In this document: positions 45,887 through 55,720 of the stretch, one piece after another
Numbering within the stretch: the first letter of the stretch is position 1
Layout: each line of letters opens with the position of its first letter
Assembly: GCF_900290275.1 (NCBI RefSeq)
Contig: NZ_LT985323.1
Coordinates: 792,405-856,404 of the forward strand
Reading direction: 5' to 3'
Length of the DNA stretch: 64,000 nt
From: Prevotella merdae
Lineage (GTDB): Bacteria > Bacteroidota > Bacteroidia > Bacteroidales > Bacteroidaceae
The notes under the pieces: generated by a model
What the model saw: only the letters and a program-made list of their open reading frames with translations
Databases searched by the model: none
Told to the model about the DNA's origin: nothing
Position numbers and translations under genes: made by a program

Positions 45887-45917
45887 CAAATTTAGGAAAA
45901 ATTGCTGACATGACAAT
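45887..45917 (-). promoter_or_regulatory. Promoter of the transglutaminase-like gene
   Basis: ATTG, 19 bp, TAAATTTG on the minus strand; it also decides the start codon of the gene. Confidence 0.7.
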
Positions 45918-45967
45918 GTTTCAATTACATTTTAAATCCCGTAAAAGTCTTTTTTTTCGTCCCATTG

Positions 45968-45999
45968 TTTGCCAATCCCATTTTTTTTTATTTCTTTTG
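45968..45999 (+). promoter_or_regulatory. Promoter of mutS
   Basis: TTTG, 20 bp, TTCTTTTG; one base off the -7 consensus. It stands divergent to the transglutaminase-like promoter. Confidence 0.5.
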
Positions 46000-46069
46000 T
46001 AATTCTCGGCATTCATTGCCACAATGAACAACGATAAACAATAATACACATTATAATATATATAATTAT

Positions 46070-48712
46070 ATGGCTCAGAAAAAGACCGACGACGGACTTA
46101 CGCCGATGATGCGTCAGTTTTACAATTTCAAGCACGAGTATCCTGATGCGTTGCTGCTCTTCCGCTGTGGCGACTTCTACGAGACTTATGCCGATGATGC
46201 CGTAGAGGCAGCTAAGATTCTTGGCATAACTCTAACACGTCGCTCTAATGGCAAGAACGCTAACGGGGCTGCAACCGAGATGGCAGGATTTCCACATCAT
46301 GCCCTCGACACTTATCTTCCAAAGCTTATTCGTGCAGGAAAACGTGTGGCTATCTGCGACCAGCTTGAAGACCCTAAGCTTACAAAGACTCTCGTAAAGC
46401 GTGGCATTACCGAGCTTGTAACTCCGGGCGTGGCTATGAGCGACAATGTGCTTAATTATAAGGAGAACAACTTCCTTGCTGCGGTCTTTATGTCTAAGGC
46501 TATGTGTGGCGTGGCTTTCCTCGACATTTCTACCGGAGAATTCCTTACTGGCGAAGGTACATTTGATTATGTAGAGAAGCTTCTTGCATCCTTCCAACCT
46601 AAGGAGGTGCTGCACGACCGCCAGATGAAGAAAGAGTTTGAAGAGCATTTCGGCAATAAGTGGTGCACATTCCAGTTGGACGACTGGATGCTTACCGAAC
46701 AAAGCTCACGTCAGAAACTACTTACCCACTTTGGAACCAAGTCGCTTAAAGGCTTCGGTGTAGAACACCTTAAGCTTGGCATTATTTCGGCAGGAGCCAT
46801 ATTGCAGTATCTTGAAATGACCCAGCACACTCATTTGGGTCATATAACATCGTTGCGCCGTATCGAGGAAGACAGATATGTACGATTAGACAAGTTCACA
46901 ATACGCTCTCTTGAACTATTGCAGTCGATGCAAGACGATGGCGTATCGCTGCTTGATGTTATCGACCGCACAGTTACGGCAATGGGAGCACGCATGCTTA
47001 AGCGCTGGACAGTATTTCCACTTATGGATGTGGCAAGCATCAACAAGCGTCTGGATGTGGTAGAGACATTCTTCCGCAAGCCCGACTTCAGACAAACCAT
47101 TGACGACAATCTGCATCGCATAAGCGATATTGAACGTATTATATCCAAGGTTGCCGTAGGCAGAGTGTCGCCCAGAGAGGTTGTTCAGCTAAAGCTTGCA
47201 TTACAGTCCATAGTTCCTATTAAGACCGCATGCCTGTACAGCGATAATAATGAGATTCACTCTATAGGCGAACGGCTCAACCTATGCGAATCGCTGCGCG
47301 ACCGAATAGAACGTGAGATACAGTCGGATCCACCACTACTTGTAAACAAAGGTGATGTTATTGCCGCAGGTTTCTCTTCCGAACTCGACGAACTGCGTGC
47401 CATATCACGTGGAGGAAGAGACTATCTGCTAAAGATTCAGGAAGAAGAAGCTCAGAAGACAGGCATACAGAGCCTTAAGGTAGGATATAATAATGTGTTT
47501 GGCTATTACCTCGAAGTGCGCAACACATACAAAGACCAGGTGCCACAAGAGTGGATACGCAAGCAGACACTTGCCAATGCCGAGCGCTACATCACCCAAG
47601 AGCTTAAGGAATATGAGGAGAAGATAATGGGAGCCGACGAGAAGATTCTCTCGCTTGAGACACGTCTCTTCATGGAACTCGTTACTGATATGGCCGAGTT
47701 TATTCCTCAAATACAGATAAATGCCAACATCATAGCCCGTCTCGACTGTATGCTCTCCTTTGCCAAAGCAGCCGAGGAGCATCGCTATGTGCGCCCTGTA
47801 GTAAGCGACGATTGTGTGCTGGAGATAAAGGCAGGACGTCATCCTGTTATAGAGACCCAATTGCCAGTAGGCGAGGAGTATGTGCCAAATGATATTGAGC
47901 TCGATACCGAGCAACAGCAGATAATGATAATAACGGGTCCAAACATGGCTGGTAAGTCTGCCCTATTGCGACAGACTGCCCTCATAACGCTTATGGCACA
48001 GATGGGATGCTTTGTTCCGGCTGAGTCTGCACACGTTGGTTTGGTAGACAAGATATTCACACGTGTGGGAGCGTCGGACAATATATCCTTGGGCGAATCA
48101 ACCTTTATGGTAGAGATGACCGAGGCATCCGACATTCTAAACAATGTAACTCCGCGCTCGCTCGTACTATTCGACGAGCTTGGACGAGGCACATCCACCT
48201 ACGACGGCATTTCTATTGCCTGGGCTATAGTGGAATATCTGCATGAGCATCAAGGTGCTCAGGCGCGCACGCTATTTGCCACCCACTATCACGAGCTTAA
48301 CGAGATGGAGAAGAACTTCTCGCGTATCAAGAACTACAACGTTAGTGTAAAGGAACTTAACGGTAAGGTGATATTCCTTCGCAAGCTTATGCGTGGCGGC
48401 TCCGAGCACTCATTTGGTATTCATGTGGCAGAGATAGCCGGTATGCCTAAGTCTATCGTTAGCCGTGCCAACCTTATATTGAAGCAGCTTGAAGCCGATA
48501 ATGCCAGCGTTGGAGTAGACCAGCCTGCAACGTCACGTATAGCAAATTCGGCAAGTAATAATGGTATGCAACTCTCTTTCTTCCAGCTTGACGACCCTGT
48601 ACTTTGCCAAATACGCGACGAGATACTTGGTCTTGACATCAACAACCTAACCCCGGTTGAGGCACTCAACAAACTCAACGAGATAAAGAAAATCGTTACG
48701 GGAAGGTCGTAA
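46070..48712 (+). CDS. mutS: DNA mismatch repair protein MutS
   Basis: An 880-residue mismatch sensor. The N-terminal domain has the mismatch-wedging Phe-Tyr-Glu (36-38, in CGDFYETY), followed by connector, lever and clamp domains. The ABC-type ATPase shows Walker [14 protein letters not shown], the signature region (GESTFMVEM), Walker [17 protein letters not shown] and ATHYHEL. The C-terminal part ends in a helical dimerisation segment. Full length. It is a single-gene unit with a divergent neighbour. Confidence 0.98.
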   Translation: MAQKKTDDGLTPMMRQFYNFKHEYPDALLLFRCGDFYETYADDAVEAAKILGITLTRRSNGKNANGAATEMAGFPHHALDTYLPKLIRAGKRVAICDQLEDPKLTKTLVKRGITELVTPGVAMSDNVLNYKENNFLAAVFMSKAMCGVAFLDISTGEFLTGEGTFDYVEKLLASFQPKEVLHDRQMKKEFEEHFGNKWCTFQLDDWMLTEQSSRQKLLTHFGTKSLKGFGVEHLKLGIISAGAILQYLEMTQHTHLGHITSLRRIEEDRYVRLDKFTIRSLELLQSMQDDGVSLLDVIDRTVTAMGARMLKRWTVFPLMDVASINKRLDVVETFFRKPDFRQTIDDNLHRISDIERIISKVAVGRVSPREVVQLKLALQSIVPIKTACLYSDNNEIHSIGERLNLCESLRDRIEREIQSDPPLLVNKGDVIAAGFSSELDELRAISRGGRDYLLKIQEEEAQKTGIQSLKVGYNNVFGYYLEVRNTYKDQVPQEWIRKQTLANAERYITQELKEYEEKIMGADEKILSLETRLFMELVTDMAEFIPQIQINANIIARLDCMLSFAKAAEEHRYVRPVVSDDCVLEIKAGRHPVIETQLPVGEEYVPNDIELDTEQQQIMIITGPNMAGKSALLRQTALITLMAQMGCFVPAESAHVGLVDKIFTRVGASDNISLGESTFMVEMTEASDILNNVTPRSLVLFDELGRGTSTYDGISIAWAIVEYLHEHQGAQARTLFATHYHELNEMEKNFSRIKNYNVSVKELNGKVIFLRKLMRGGSEHSFGIHVAEIAGMPKSIVSRANLILKQLEADNASVGVDQPATSRIANSASNNGMQLSFFQLDDPVLCQIRDEILGLDINNLTPVEALNKLNEIKKIVTGRS

Positions 48713-48768
48713 CGATAGAAGTTTGTATGCTATAAGGTAAATTTCATTTCTCTGCAAGCATATACATT

Positions 48769-48856
48769 TTTGATAGCAAGCAAAAGTTCATTTGATAGCA
48801 AGCAAATGTTCGTTTGATAGTAAGCATAGATACATTTGATAGCAAGCATAGATACA
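48769..48856. repeat. Four 22-bp tandem repeats
   Basis: Units start at 48769, 48791, 48813 and 48835; each begins TTTGATAGCAAGCA (TTTGATAGTAAGCA in the third). The last 8 bases fall into two types: units 1-2 end AAGTTCA or ATGTTCG, units 3-4 end TAGATACA. The exact period of 22 bp is about two helical turns. The spacer 48713-49135 contains no gene. Confidence 0.8.
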
Positions 48857-48950
48857 TTTATCATATACAAAAAATCTAATTTATATACTATCTGCGTCAG
48901 ATTAGGTCAATAGAAACGCTGCAATAATATAAGTTCAAGGATTCAATCAC

Positions 48951-49013
48951 AATTATATGTAAGTACACTTTTAAATAATTCAGAATCTTTACAAAGTATA
49001 CTTACATATAATT
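48951..49013. repeat. Long inverted repeat upstream of the MATE gene
   Basis: AATTATATGTAAGTACACTTT and its near-complement form 21-nt arms (mismatch in the inner third) around a 21-nt loop. It is AT-rich, without a U-tract, and lies about 80 bp before the MATE promoter. Confidence 0.6.
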
Positions 49014-49087
49014 CTCTTTATACAAGTAGGCTTAGTACATTTATTTCTGTTTTTATTATCCCTATTACGGATAATGCGGTGCCGTGG

Positions 49088-49118
49088 TTGCACATCTCGC
49101 CTTTCTTTTGTAACTTCG
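49088..49118 (+). promoter_or_regulatory. Promoter of the MATE operon
   Basis: TTG, 20 bp, TAACTTCG; the -7 box has one deviation from TAnnTTTG. The ATG is 17 bp downstream. Confidence 0.5.
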
Positions 49119-49135
49119 CAGAAGAAATATAATTT

Positions 49136-50542
49136 ATGAAGATAAACAAACAAAAAGACCAACTACTATGCATGATACGCAATAACAAGCCGATGACTCT
49201 CGGCCAGCAGGCGCGTCTCGTGCTGAGCTTAGCCACGCCTGCCATCTTGGCGCAACTAACAACCACGATGATGCAATATATCGACGCGTCGATGGTGGGC
49301 AGTCTTGGTGCAGAGGCGTCGGCATCAATAGGCTTGATAGAAACAACAACATGGCTTATGGGAAGTATCTGCTCGGCGGCGGCAGCAGGCTTTTATGTGC
49401 AGGTGAGCCATCAGCTTGGTGCCAACGACCCTGGGCAGGCACGTTCCACATTACGTCAGGGTATCATGTCGGTATTAATAGTAAGTATGCTGATAGGTTT
49501 GACAGCTCTCTGTATAAGTCCGTTTCTGCCCTCGTGGCTTGGCGGTGGAGCCGACATCTGTCCTACATCATCTGCCTATTTCGCCATAATAGCCATGGCC
49601 ATGCCAGCCTTCCAATTCTCCATGTTTGGAAGCGGTATGCTTAGAAGTTCAGGCAATATGGTGGTGCCAAGCATTATGAGTGTTGTGATGATGACACTCG
49701 ATGTCATCTTCAACTACTTCCTTATATTCGACACCCATACGGTAGATGTCCTTGGCATAAACTTTGCCATTCCAGGAGCAGGACTGGGTGTTGTTGGAGC
49801 AGCCATAGGTACAGCCTCAGCCGAGCTCGTAGCTGCATCGATAACGATGTACATACTATGTTTCCGTAGCAAGGAACTTAGTCTGAAGATAGACCACGGA
49901 CGCTTTTTGCCCACATGGCAGGTGGTGCGTCGCGCCTTACATATTGGTTTGCCTATGGGCATACAACAAACCATCATGACATCGGCATATATCGTTACAA
50001 CCATCATCATTGCGCCGTTGGGCACCTTTGCCATTGCAGCCAACTCATTCGGCATCATCGTTGAGAGCTTATGCTATATGCCAGGCTATGGCGTGAGCGA
50101 TGCAGCAACAACACTTGTAGGCCAAAGCATGGGAGCTGGGCGCAACGAACTGATGAAGCGTTTTGCATGGCTGTCCGTAGCATTAGGCATGGGCATTATG
50201 ACGCTTATGGGTATCGTGATGTATGTAGGAGCGCCGTTTGCAATGGCTATGATGACACCGTCTGAGGAAGTAAGACAGCTTGGTGTAGAAGTACTTCGCA
50301 TAGAAGCCTTTGCCGAACCAATGTTCGGTGCGGCCATAATATGCTATGGTGTGTTTGTAGGTGCTGCCAAGACCGTAGCGCCAAGCGTAATGAACCTCAT
50401 ATCGATGTGGGGCGTGCGCATAACGCTTGCCGCCTTGCTTGCACCAAGCATGGGACTCAAGGGCGTATGGCTCGCCATGTGCCTGGAGCTGACATTTAGA
50501 GGAGTGATTTTCTTAGTAAAATTGAAATTATGGAAAAGATAA
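49136..50542 (+). CDS. MATE family efflux transporter
   Basis: A 468-residue transporter of 12 helices that exports cationic drugs or metabolites using a sodium or proton gradient. Both repeats of the MATE fold are visible: LATPAILAQLTTTMMQYIDASMVGSLGAEASASIG in the first and GLPMGIQQTIMTSAYIV with GYGVSDAATTLVGQSMGAGR in the second. It shares 13 bp with the next gene, so MATE, DUF3737 and PatB-like genes form one operon. Confidence 0.92.
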   Translation: MKINKQKDQLLCMIRNNKPMTLGQQARLVLSLATPAILAQLTTTMMQYIDASMVGSLGAEASASIGLIETTTWLMGSICSAAAAGFYVQVSHQLGANDPGQARSTLRQGIMSVLIVSMLIGLTALCISPFLPSWLGGGADICPTSSAYFAIIAMAMPAFQFSMFGSGMLRSSGNMVVPSIMSVVMMTLDVIFNYFLIFDTHTVDVLGINFAIPGAGLGVVGAAIGTASAELVAASITMYILCFRSKELSLKIDHGRFLPTWQVVRRALHIGLPMGIQQTIMTSAYIVTTIIIAPLGTFAIAANSFGIIVESLCYMPGYGVSDAATTLVGQSMGAGRNELMKRFAWLSVALGMGIMTLMGIVMYVGAPFAMAMMTPSEEVRQLGVEVLRIEAFAEPMFGAAIICYGVFVGAAKTVAPSVMNLISMWGVRITLAALLAPSMGLKGVWLAMCLELTFRGVIFLVKLKLWKR

Positions 50543-51375
50543 CTAACAAGGTTTTCGGTGGAGAGCGTCCTCTATTCGAAATACACAACGTGGAGCTCGA
50601 CCACGTTCGCATCACCTTTGGTGAATCGGGCATTAAAGAGTGTAGCAACATCGTTTGCCGCAACTGCTACTTCGAGGGAAAGTATCCGCTGTGGCATGTC
50701 AAGAAGTCGGACATACGCAACTGCTATTTTGCACCTGGCTCACGTTCAGCCATATGGTATTCGGACGACATGCACATGGAGGATTGCGTTATCAACGGTC
50801 CAAAGTTCTTCCGCGAGATGAAGAATCTCTCTTTGAAGAATGTAACTATCAACGATGCCGACGAGACTTTCTGGGGTATCGACGGTTTGACATTGGAGAA
50901 TGTTGTGCTGCACGAGGGCACTTATCCCTTTATGCATTGCCGCAATATTAAGGTAGACGGACTTGAGTCGGATGCCAAGTATGTATTCCAATACTCGCGC
51001 GACATAGAGATTCGCAATGCCAAGATTGATACAAAGGATTCGTTCTGGGAGGTAGACAATGTTACGGTGTACGACTCAGAGCTTAACGGCGAGTTCCTTG
51101 GCTGGCATTCGCGTGGACTTCGTCTTGTAAACTGTCATATATCTGGTGAGCAACCATTGTGCTATGCCAAGGACCTTGTGTTGGAGAACTGTACCTTCGA
51201 CCCCGAGTGCGACCGTGCCTTTGAATACTCAACTGTTCAGGCCGACATCCGCGGACATATAAAGAGCATCAAGAACCCTGCTTCGGGCAAGATTGTTGCC
51301 GACAGCATAGGCGAGATTATACTCGACGAGAACATCAAGCAGCCAGCCAACTGCGAAATAACAACTCGCAAGTAA
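50530..51375 (+). CDS. DUF3737 right-handed beta-helix protein
   Basis: A 281-residue cytoplasmic protein of the DUF3737 family. The chain is a series of about 20-residue rungs with N, C and hydrophobic ladders (SNIVCRNCYFEGKYPLW, SDIRNCYFAPGSRSAIWY, MEDCVINGPKFFRE, LRLVNCHISGEQPL), typical of a pentapeptide- or beta-helix-like fold. No signal peptide or catalytic motif is seen. Its start overlaps the MATE gene by 13 bp and its stop is followed after one base by the lyase gene. Function unknown. Confidence 0.88.
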   Translation: MEKITNKVFGGERPLFEIHNVELDHVRITFGESGIKECSNIVCRNCYFEGKYPLWHVKKSDIRNCYFAPGSRSAIWYSDDMHMEDCVINGPKFFREMKNLSLKNVTINDADETFWGIDGLTLENVVLHEGTYPFMHCRNIKVDGLESDAKYVFQYSRDIEIRNAKIDTKDSFWEVDNVTVYDSELNGEFLGWHSRGLRLVNCHISGEQPLCYAKDLVLENCTFDPECDRAFEYSTVQADIRGHIKSIKNPASGKIVADSIGEIILDENIKQPANCEITTRK

Positions 51376-51376
51376 T

Positions 51377-52558
51377 ATGACAAACTTCTCTTTCTCTACT
51401 CTCACCAATCGCCGTGGCACCAACTCATACAAGTGGGATTCTGCACCTAACGAGGACATAATACCCTTATGGGTGGCAGATATGGACTTTGAAACTTATC
51501 CTGCCATAACTGAGGCTTTGCAGCGTCGCGTGGCACATGGAATATTTGGCTATACACGTGTGCCAGACGCTTATTATGATGCTGTGTGCCAATGGTTCGG
51601 CAAACATCATGGATGGACCATATGTAAAGACCATATAATCTACACATCTGGAGTGGTGCCTGCAATATCAGCCATTATCAAGGCGCTCACACTACCAGGC
51701 GACCAGGTAATAGTGCAAGGCCCTGTATACAACTGTTTCTATTCGTCAATACGCAACAACGGTTGCGAGATGGTGTCCAACTCGCTTGTATATAACAATG
51801 TTGCGATGCGCTACGAGATTGACTTTGATGACCTTAACCGCAAGCTGTCGCATGAACGTGCACGACTATTCTTATTATGCAATCCGCACAACCCAGGCGG
51901 ACGTGTATGGACAACAGAAGAACTTATACATATAGCCGAATTGTGCAAGAAGCATAACGTGCGAGTTGTGTCCGACGAGATTCATTGCGAGCTAACGCTT
52001 CACGACAACCAATATACTCCCTTTGGCTCATTGCCCGACAATCTGTCGTATGGCAGCATAACATGCTGCTCACCATCAAAGGCATTCAATATTGCCGGAC
52101 TGCAGATAGCCAACATTATATGTCGCGACACCTTAGTGCGCGAACGCATCGACCGTGCCATAAACATAAATGAGGTATGCGATGTAAATCCATTCGGCGT
52201 AGAAGCCTTGCAAGTGGCTTATACAGACGGTGGTGCCGAGTGGCTTAAAGAACTTAGACAGTATATATCGTCCAACTACGATAAGCTGCTTGATTTCTTT
52301 GGCAAGCATTTGCCTCAACTGCCCGTAATGCGCATGGAAGGTACATATCTTGCCTGGATAGACTGCTCGGCACTAAAAGAGACATCAGAAGAGATAGAAG
52401 AACGACTGATGAAGGAACACAAAGTGTGGGTAAATGCCGGCAGCATGTATGGCAAGGAGGGCGAGCACTTTATACGCATCAATATGGCTTGTCCATGGCA
52501 GCGACTGGAAGAAGGATTGCACCGTGTGGCAAATGGCATTAATGGCTATCAAGAATAG
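51377..52558 (+). CDS. PatB/MalY family PLP-dependent C-S lyase
   Basis: A 393-residue fold-type I PLP enzyme. Lys235 in SPSKAFNIAGLQ binds PLP; SDEIHCEL holds the cofactor Asp, and LWVADMDFET and NPHNPGGRVW are family motifs. MalY/PatB proteins act as cystathionine beta-lyases that release homocysteine, pyruvate and ammonia, or as general C-S lyases. Aminotransferase activity is less likely. It is the last gene of the MATE, DUF3737, lyase operon, which would fit removal of a sulfur metabolite, but this is inference. Confidence 0.88.
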   Translation: MTNFSFSTLTNRRGTNSYKWDSAPNEDIIPLWVADMDFETYPAITEALQRRVAHGIFGYTRVPDAYYDAVCQWFGKHHGWTICKDHIIYTSGVVPAISAIIKALTLPGDQVIVQGPVYNCFYSSIRNNGCEMVSNSLVYNNVAMRYEIDFDDLNRKLSHERARLFLLCNPHNPGGRVWTTEELIHIAELCKKHNVRVVSDEIHCELTLHDNQYTPFGSLPDNLSYGSITCCSPSKAFNIAGLQIANIICRDTLVRERIDRAININEVCDVNPFGVEALQVAYTDGGAEWLKELRQYISSNYDKLLDFFGKHLPQLPVMRMEGTYLAWIDCSALKETSEEIEERLMKEHKVWVNAGSMYGKEGEHFIRINMACPWQRLEEGLHRVANGINGYQE

Positions 52559-52593
52559 AGGGCATTCGGGCTGCCTATACTTGAGCAAAACAT

Positions 52594-52658
52594 TAATACG
52601 TTATCTTCGACTTACGAATACGTTATCACAAGCCGATGATAACGTATTATTTTTTTTT
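52594..52658 (+). terminator. Terminator of the MATE operon
   Basis: AATACGTTATCA (52617-52628) pairs with TGATAACGTATT, followed by nine T. A second copy of the left arm (AATACGTTATC, 52594-52604) could pair with the same right arm, allowing two alternative hairpins. Confidence 0.85.
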
Positions 52659-52726
52659 AAGAGGTAATAGCCTACCCTATGCATTAGCATTATGCAGTAA
52701 TAAGACAAATGTTTTGTTTCTGTTTG

Positions 52727-52757
52727 TTGGTTTTATCCAAGACTTTCAGTAACTTTG
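52727..52757 (+). promoter_or_regulatory. Promoter of the rpoN operon
   Basis: TTGG, 19 bp, TAACTTTG; the ATG at 52783 is 26 bp downstream. Confidence 0.6.
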
Positions 52758-52782
52758 CATAAAATAACAATGCTTCATCACT

Positions 52783-53427
52783 ATGGCAAATCATCCTCTT
52801 TGGTCGGACGACTACTGGTTGCTACTAATGCAACTATATCAGAAGAAACCCGTAGGTGTGAAATCAGAATACTCACACCCGGTAGTGGAACTGGGCATAG
52901 AGTTACATATTCCGCCCAAAACACTATACGAGCAGATGCGCGTGCTTGAACAACACAACACGCCTTCGCTACAACGACTGTGGGACAACTATGCCAATAA
53001 CCCAAGACGTCTGACACGCGATGTTAAGCGACTAAGACAAATGACTGGATTCGGCGACTCGGGATTGTTCTACGAGGGAGTGGAAATGGCGCAACCTTTC
53101 GAACGCAACTACCGCCCCGTAGACCCGCAAAGCGACATTACACCAGCTATGCTTGTTATCATACTAAACCTCTACTTCACGCTTACTCCAAACACTATGG
53201 TGAGCGAGACACCCGAGGTGCTGGAAATGGCAAGCACGCTTGGCATAAAGCCTGAGGAAATTGTAAATATTCTCGATATATACCAGACATTCGACCCCAT
53301 ACTGAAACGCCAACCTCTCGATAGCTCTCCACTTGTGGACGAGGCTCATCACACATGGCAAAGCTACTACAATCAGCCCGAAATGCTGCAGGATAGTGCC
53401 GACAAACTGATAGAATACTTCTCGTAG
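52783..53427 (+). CDS. Hypothetical protein upstream of rpoN
   Basis: A 214-residue soluble protein, mostly helical. The first part (PLWSDDYWLLLMQLYQKKPVGVKSEYSHPVVELGIELHIPPKTLYEQM) looks like a winged-helix-type segment and the rest is two helical repeats (LEMASTLGIKPEEIVNILDIYQTFDPIL). No catalytic or metal site is apparent and no family is recognised with certainty. The 48-bp gap to rpoN suggests co-transcription, and the position may be conserved in Bacteroidales. Confidence 0.75.
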   Translation: MANHPLWSDDYWLLLMQLYQKKPVGVKSEYSHPVVELGIELHIPPKTLYEQMRVLEQHNTPSLQRLWDNYANNPRRLTRDVKRLRQMTGFGDSGLFYEGVEMAQPFERNYRPVDPQSDITPAMLVIILNLYFTLTPNTMVSETPEVLEMASTLGIKPEEIVNILDIYQTFDPILKRQPLDSSPLVDEAHHTWQSYYNQPEMLQDSADKLIEYFS

Positions 53428-53475
53428 TGGACAGCAACTTGCCGTACCTTCTAAATTAAACAAAACAATAAAACA

Positions 53476-55035
53476 ATGTCTCAGAAACTAATACAAACCC
53501 AAGAGCAAAAGCTTCAGCAGGTGCAACGTCTGTCGCAACAGCAAATGTTGCAAGTACATCTGCTTGAAATGCCGCTTACAGAACTTGAGCAGAACGTCAA
53601 TGCCGAACTTGATGACAATCCTGCTCTTGAGACATCGTCGCCAGATGACGTGTTTGAAGGCGGACATGTAGAAGGCTCCGACTCGGCTGCATCATATGAT
53701 GACGACTCTCGTACGGACGGTAAGGGCGACTCGGCATCCAACGAAGCTGACGAATTCTCATCACAGAATGAGCGAGAGGAACGCGATGATGCACTAACAG
53801 CAGCTCTTGAACGTATTGGTGGAGGCGATGATGATATGCCTACGGCAGGATATACAGGCGCATCGGGTGCCGACTCGGCCGACTACGAGGAAATGGTATA
53901 CGGTGATACCACCTCGTTCTACGACAAACTGAAGGAACAAATGGGTGAGACCGAACTGTCGGAAAAGGACCAAGAGATTATGGAGTATGTCATTGGGTCA
54001 TTAGACAGCGACGGACTGCTGCGAAAAGACAGCGAGTCGATTGGCGACGAACTTGCAATATATCATGGTATCGACTGCACTACCGAGGACATAGACCGTG
54101 TAATAGGCATACTTCAGACCTTCGATCCTGCAGGAATAGGAGCCCACTCGCTGCAAGAGTGTCTGTTGTTGCAGATAAAACGACGTCCCAACGACCCTAT
54201 AAAACCGTTGATGCAAAAGGTAATAACCGACTGCTTTGACGAGTTTACAAAGAAACATTTCGACAAGATTCGATTGGCACTTGGTGTAGATGCCGACACT
54301 GCCGAACGTGTGTACAACGAGCTGCGACGCCTTAATCCTAAACCAGGATCGTCGTTAGGCGAGACCGAAGGACGAAACATACAACAGATAACACCCGACT
54401 TTATTGTAGACACCGACGACAATGGCAACGTGACATTCACACTTAATGGTGGCAACATTCCTGAGCTTAAGGTGTCGCCATCGTTTGCCGACATGATGGA
54501 GGCTTATAAGAACAACAAGGCATCGATGTCTAAACGCGAGAAGGAAGCCTTGCTATATGCCAAGGAGAAGGTGGAACGAGCACGCGGATATATAGAAGCG
54601 ATAAAGGTTAGACGCCGCACTCTTACTGTTACAATGCAGGCGATAATCGACTGGCAGAAAAAGTTTTTCCTCGATGGCGACGAGGCTGATCTCAAACCAA
54701 TGATTCTTAAGAACATTGCAGACAAGACAGGACTCGACATTTCTACTATATCGCGCGTAAGCAACATTAAGTATGCACAAACCAATTGGGGTACTTTCCC
54801 ATTGCGCTTCTTCTTCTCCGACGGATATACAACGGGCGATGGCGAGGAGCTTTCAACACGCAAGATAAAACTCGCACTTAAAGAACTCATTGGTAAGGAG
54901 GACAAGAAGAAACCTATGAGCGACGATGCCCTGACAAAGGCCCTTGCCAAGTTGGGCTATCCTATAGCAAGACGAACTGTGGCTAAGTATCGCGAACAGT
55001 TGGGATTGCCAGTGGCAAGACTTAGGAAGAGTTAG
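53476..55035 (+). CDS. rpoN: RNA polymerase sigma-54 factor
   Basis: A 519-residue alternative sigma factor recognising -24/-12 promoters. Region I is the Gln/Leu-rich start (QKLIQTQEQKLQQVQRLSQQQMLQVHLLEMPL); an acidic region II (about 55-130) is followed by the core-binding domain, the -12-recognising HTH (IADKTGLDISTISRVSNIKYAQTNWG) and the RpoN box ARRTVAKYREQLGLP near the end. It needs an AAA+ activator; the NtrC-like regulator in this window lacks one. The stop codon lies inside the first unit of a heptamer repeat. Confidence 0.97.
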   Translation: MSQKLIQTQEQKLQQVQRLSQQQMLQVHLLEMPLTELEQNVNAELDDNPALETSSPDDVFEGGHVEGSDSAASYDDDSRTDGKGDSASNEADEFSSQNEREERDDALTAALERIGGGDDDMPTAGYTGASGADSADYEEMVYGDTTSFYDKLKEQMGETELSEKDQEIMEYVIGSLDSDGLLRKDSESIGDELAIYHGIDCTTEDIDRVIGILQTFDPAGIGAHSLQECLLLQIKRRPNDPIKPLMQKVITDCFDEFTKKHFDKIRLALGVDADTAERVYNELRRLNPKPGSSLGETEGRNIQQITPDFIVDTDDNGNVTFTLNGGNIPELKVSPSFADMMEAYKNNKASMSKREKEALLYAKEKVERARGYIEAIKVRRRTLTVTMQAIIDWQKKFFLDGDEADLKPMILKNIADKTGLDISTISRVSNIKYAQTNWGTFPLRFFFSDGYTTGDGEELSTRKIKLALKELIGKEDKKKPMSDDALTKALAKLGYPIARRTVAKYREQLGLPVARLRKS

Positions 55036-55091
55036 GAATTAAGAGTTACGAGTTAGGAGTTACGAGTTAGGAATTAAGAGTTAGGAATTGT
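55029..55091. repeat. Heptanucleotide tandem repeat at the end of rpoN
   Basis: Nine consecutive 7-bp units of the types GAGTTAG, GAGTTAC and GAATTAA. The first (55029-55035) contains the last rpoN codon and stop. No inverted partner follows. The period is the same as at 6699 and 19205. Confidence 0.8.
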
Positions 55092-55101
55092 CAGACAAAA
55101 T

Positions 55102-55719
55102 ATGAAAGAAAAGAATATAATCTTAGCAGCCCGAGTGCTTAGCATGGTATTTACACCATTCTATCTATCGCTTGTGGGTTTGATAGCTCTATTCACATTC
55201 AGCTATCTCAGTCTGATGCCGTGGGCATACAAGCTCACGGTGCTCATACTTGTCTATCTGTTCACAATACTCATCCCTACCCTACTAATACATTTCTATC
55301 GCAACTATCACGGTTGGACGCTGATAGAACTGGGCAAGAAGGAAAGGCGTGTCGTGCCTTACCTGCTGTCTATAGTTAGCTACTTTGTGTGCTACTATGT
55401 TATGCACCGATTCAACATACCCCACTTTATGAGCAACATCCTTATGGCTGCTCTGATAATACAGATACTATGCGCCCTGATAAACGTGTGGTGGAAAATA
55501 TCTACACATACGGCTGCCATTGGAGGCGTAACGGGAGCACTGCAAGCATTTGCCGTTATATTCGGATTCAACCCTATAGGTTGGACTTGTCTGGTACTGA
55601 TACTTGCCGGTATGGTTGGCACAAGCCGAATGATATTAAGACAGCACTCGCTTAGACAAGTATGCTACGGATTCATGTTAGGATTGATAGTGGCATATGG
55701 AGTTATATTGGGGTTATAA
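55102..55719 (+). CDS. PAP2-like membrane phosphatase
   Basis: A 205-residue protein with about six hydrophobic helices. PAP2 motifs are reduced but visible: KISTHTA (motif 2, His equivalent to PSGH) and GTSRMILRQHSLRQV (motif 3, SRx5H). Motif 1 is not clear; KKERR near 78-82 is the only candidate. So lipid phosphatase activity is possible but not certain. It follows rpoN after 66 bp, which consist of a heptamer repeat. Confidence 0.75.
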   Translation: MKEKNIILAARVLSMVFTPFYLSLVGLIALFTFSYLSLMPWAYKLTVLILVYLFTILIPTLLIHFYRNYHGWTLIELGKKERRVVPYLLSIVSYFVCYYVMHRFNIPHFMSNILMAALIIQILCALINVWWKISTHTAAIGGVTGALQAFAVIFGFNPIGWTCLVLILAGMVGTSRMILRQHSLRQVCYGFMLGLIVAYGVILGL

Positions 55720-55720
55720 A

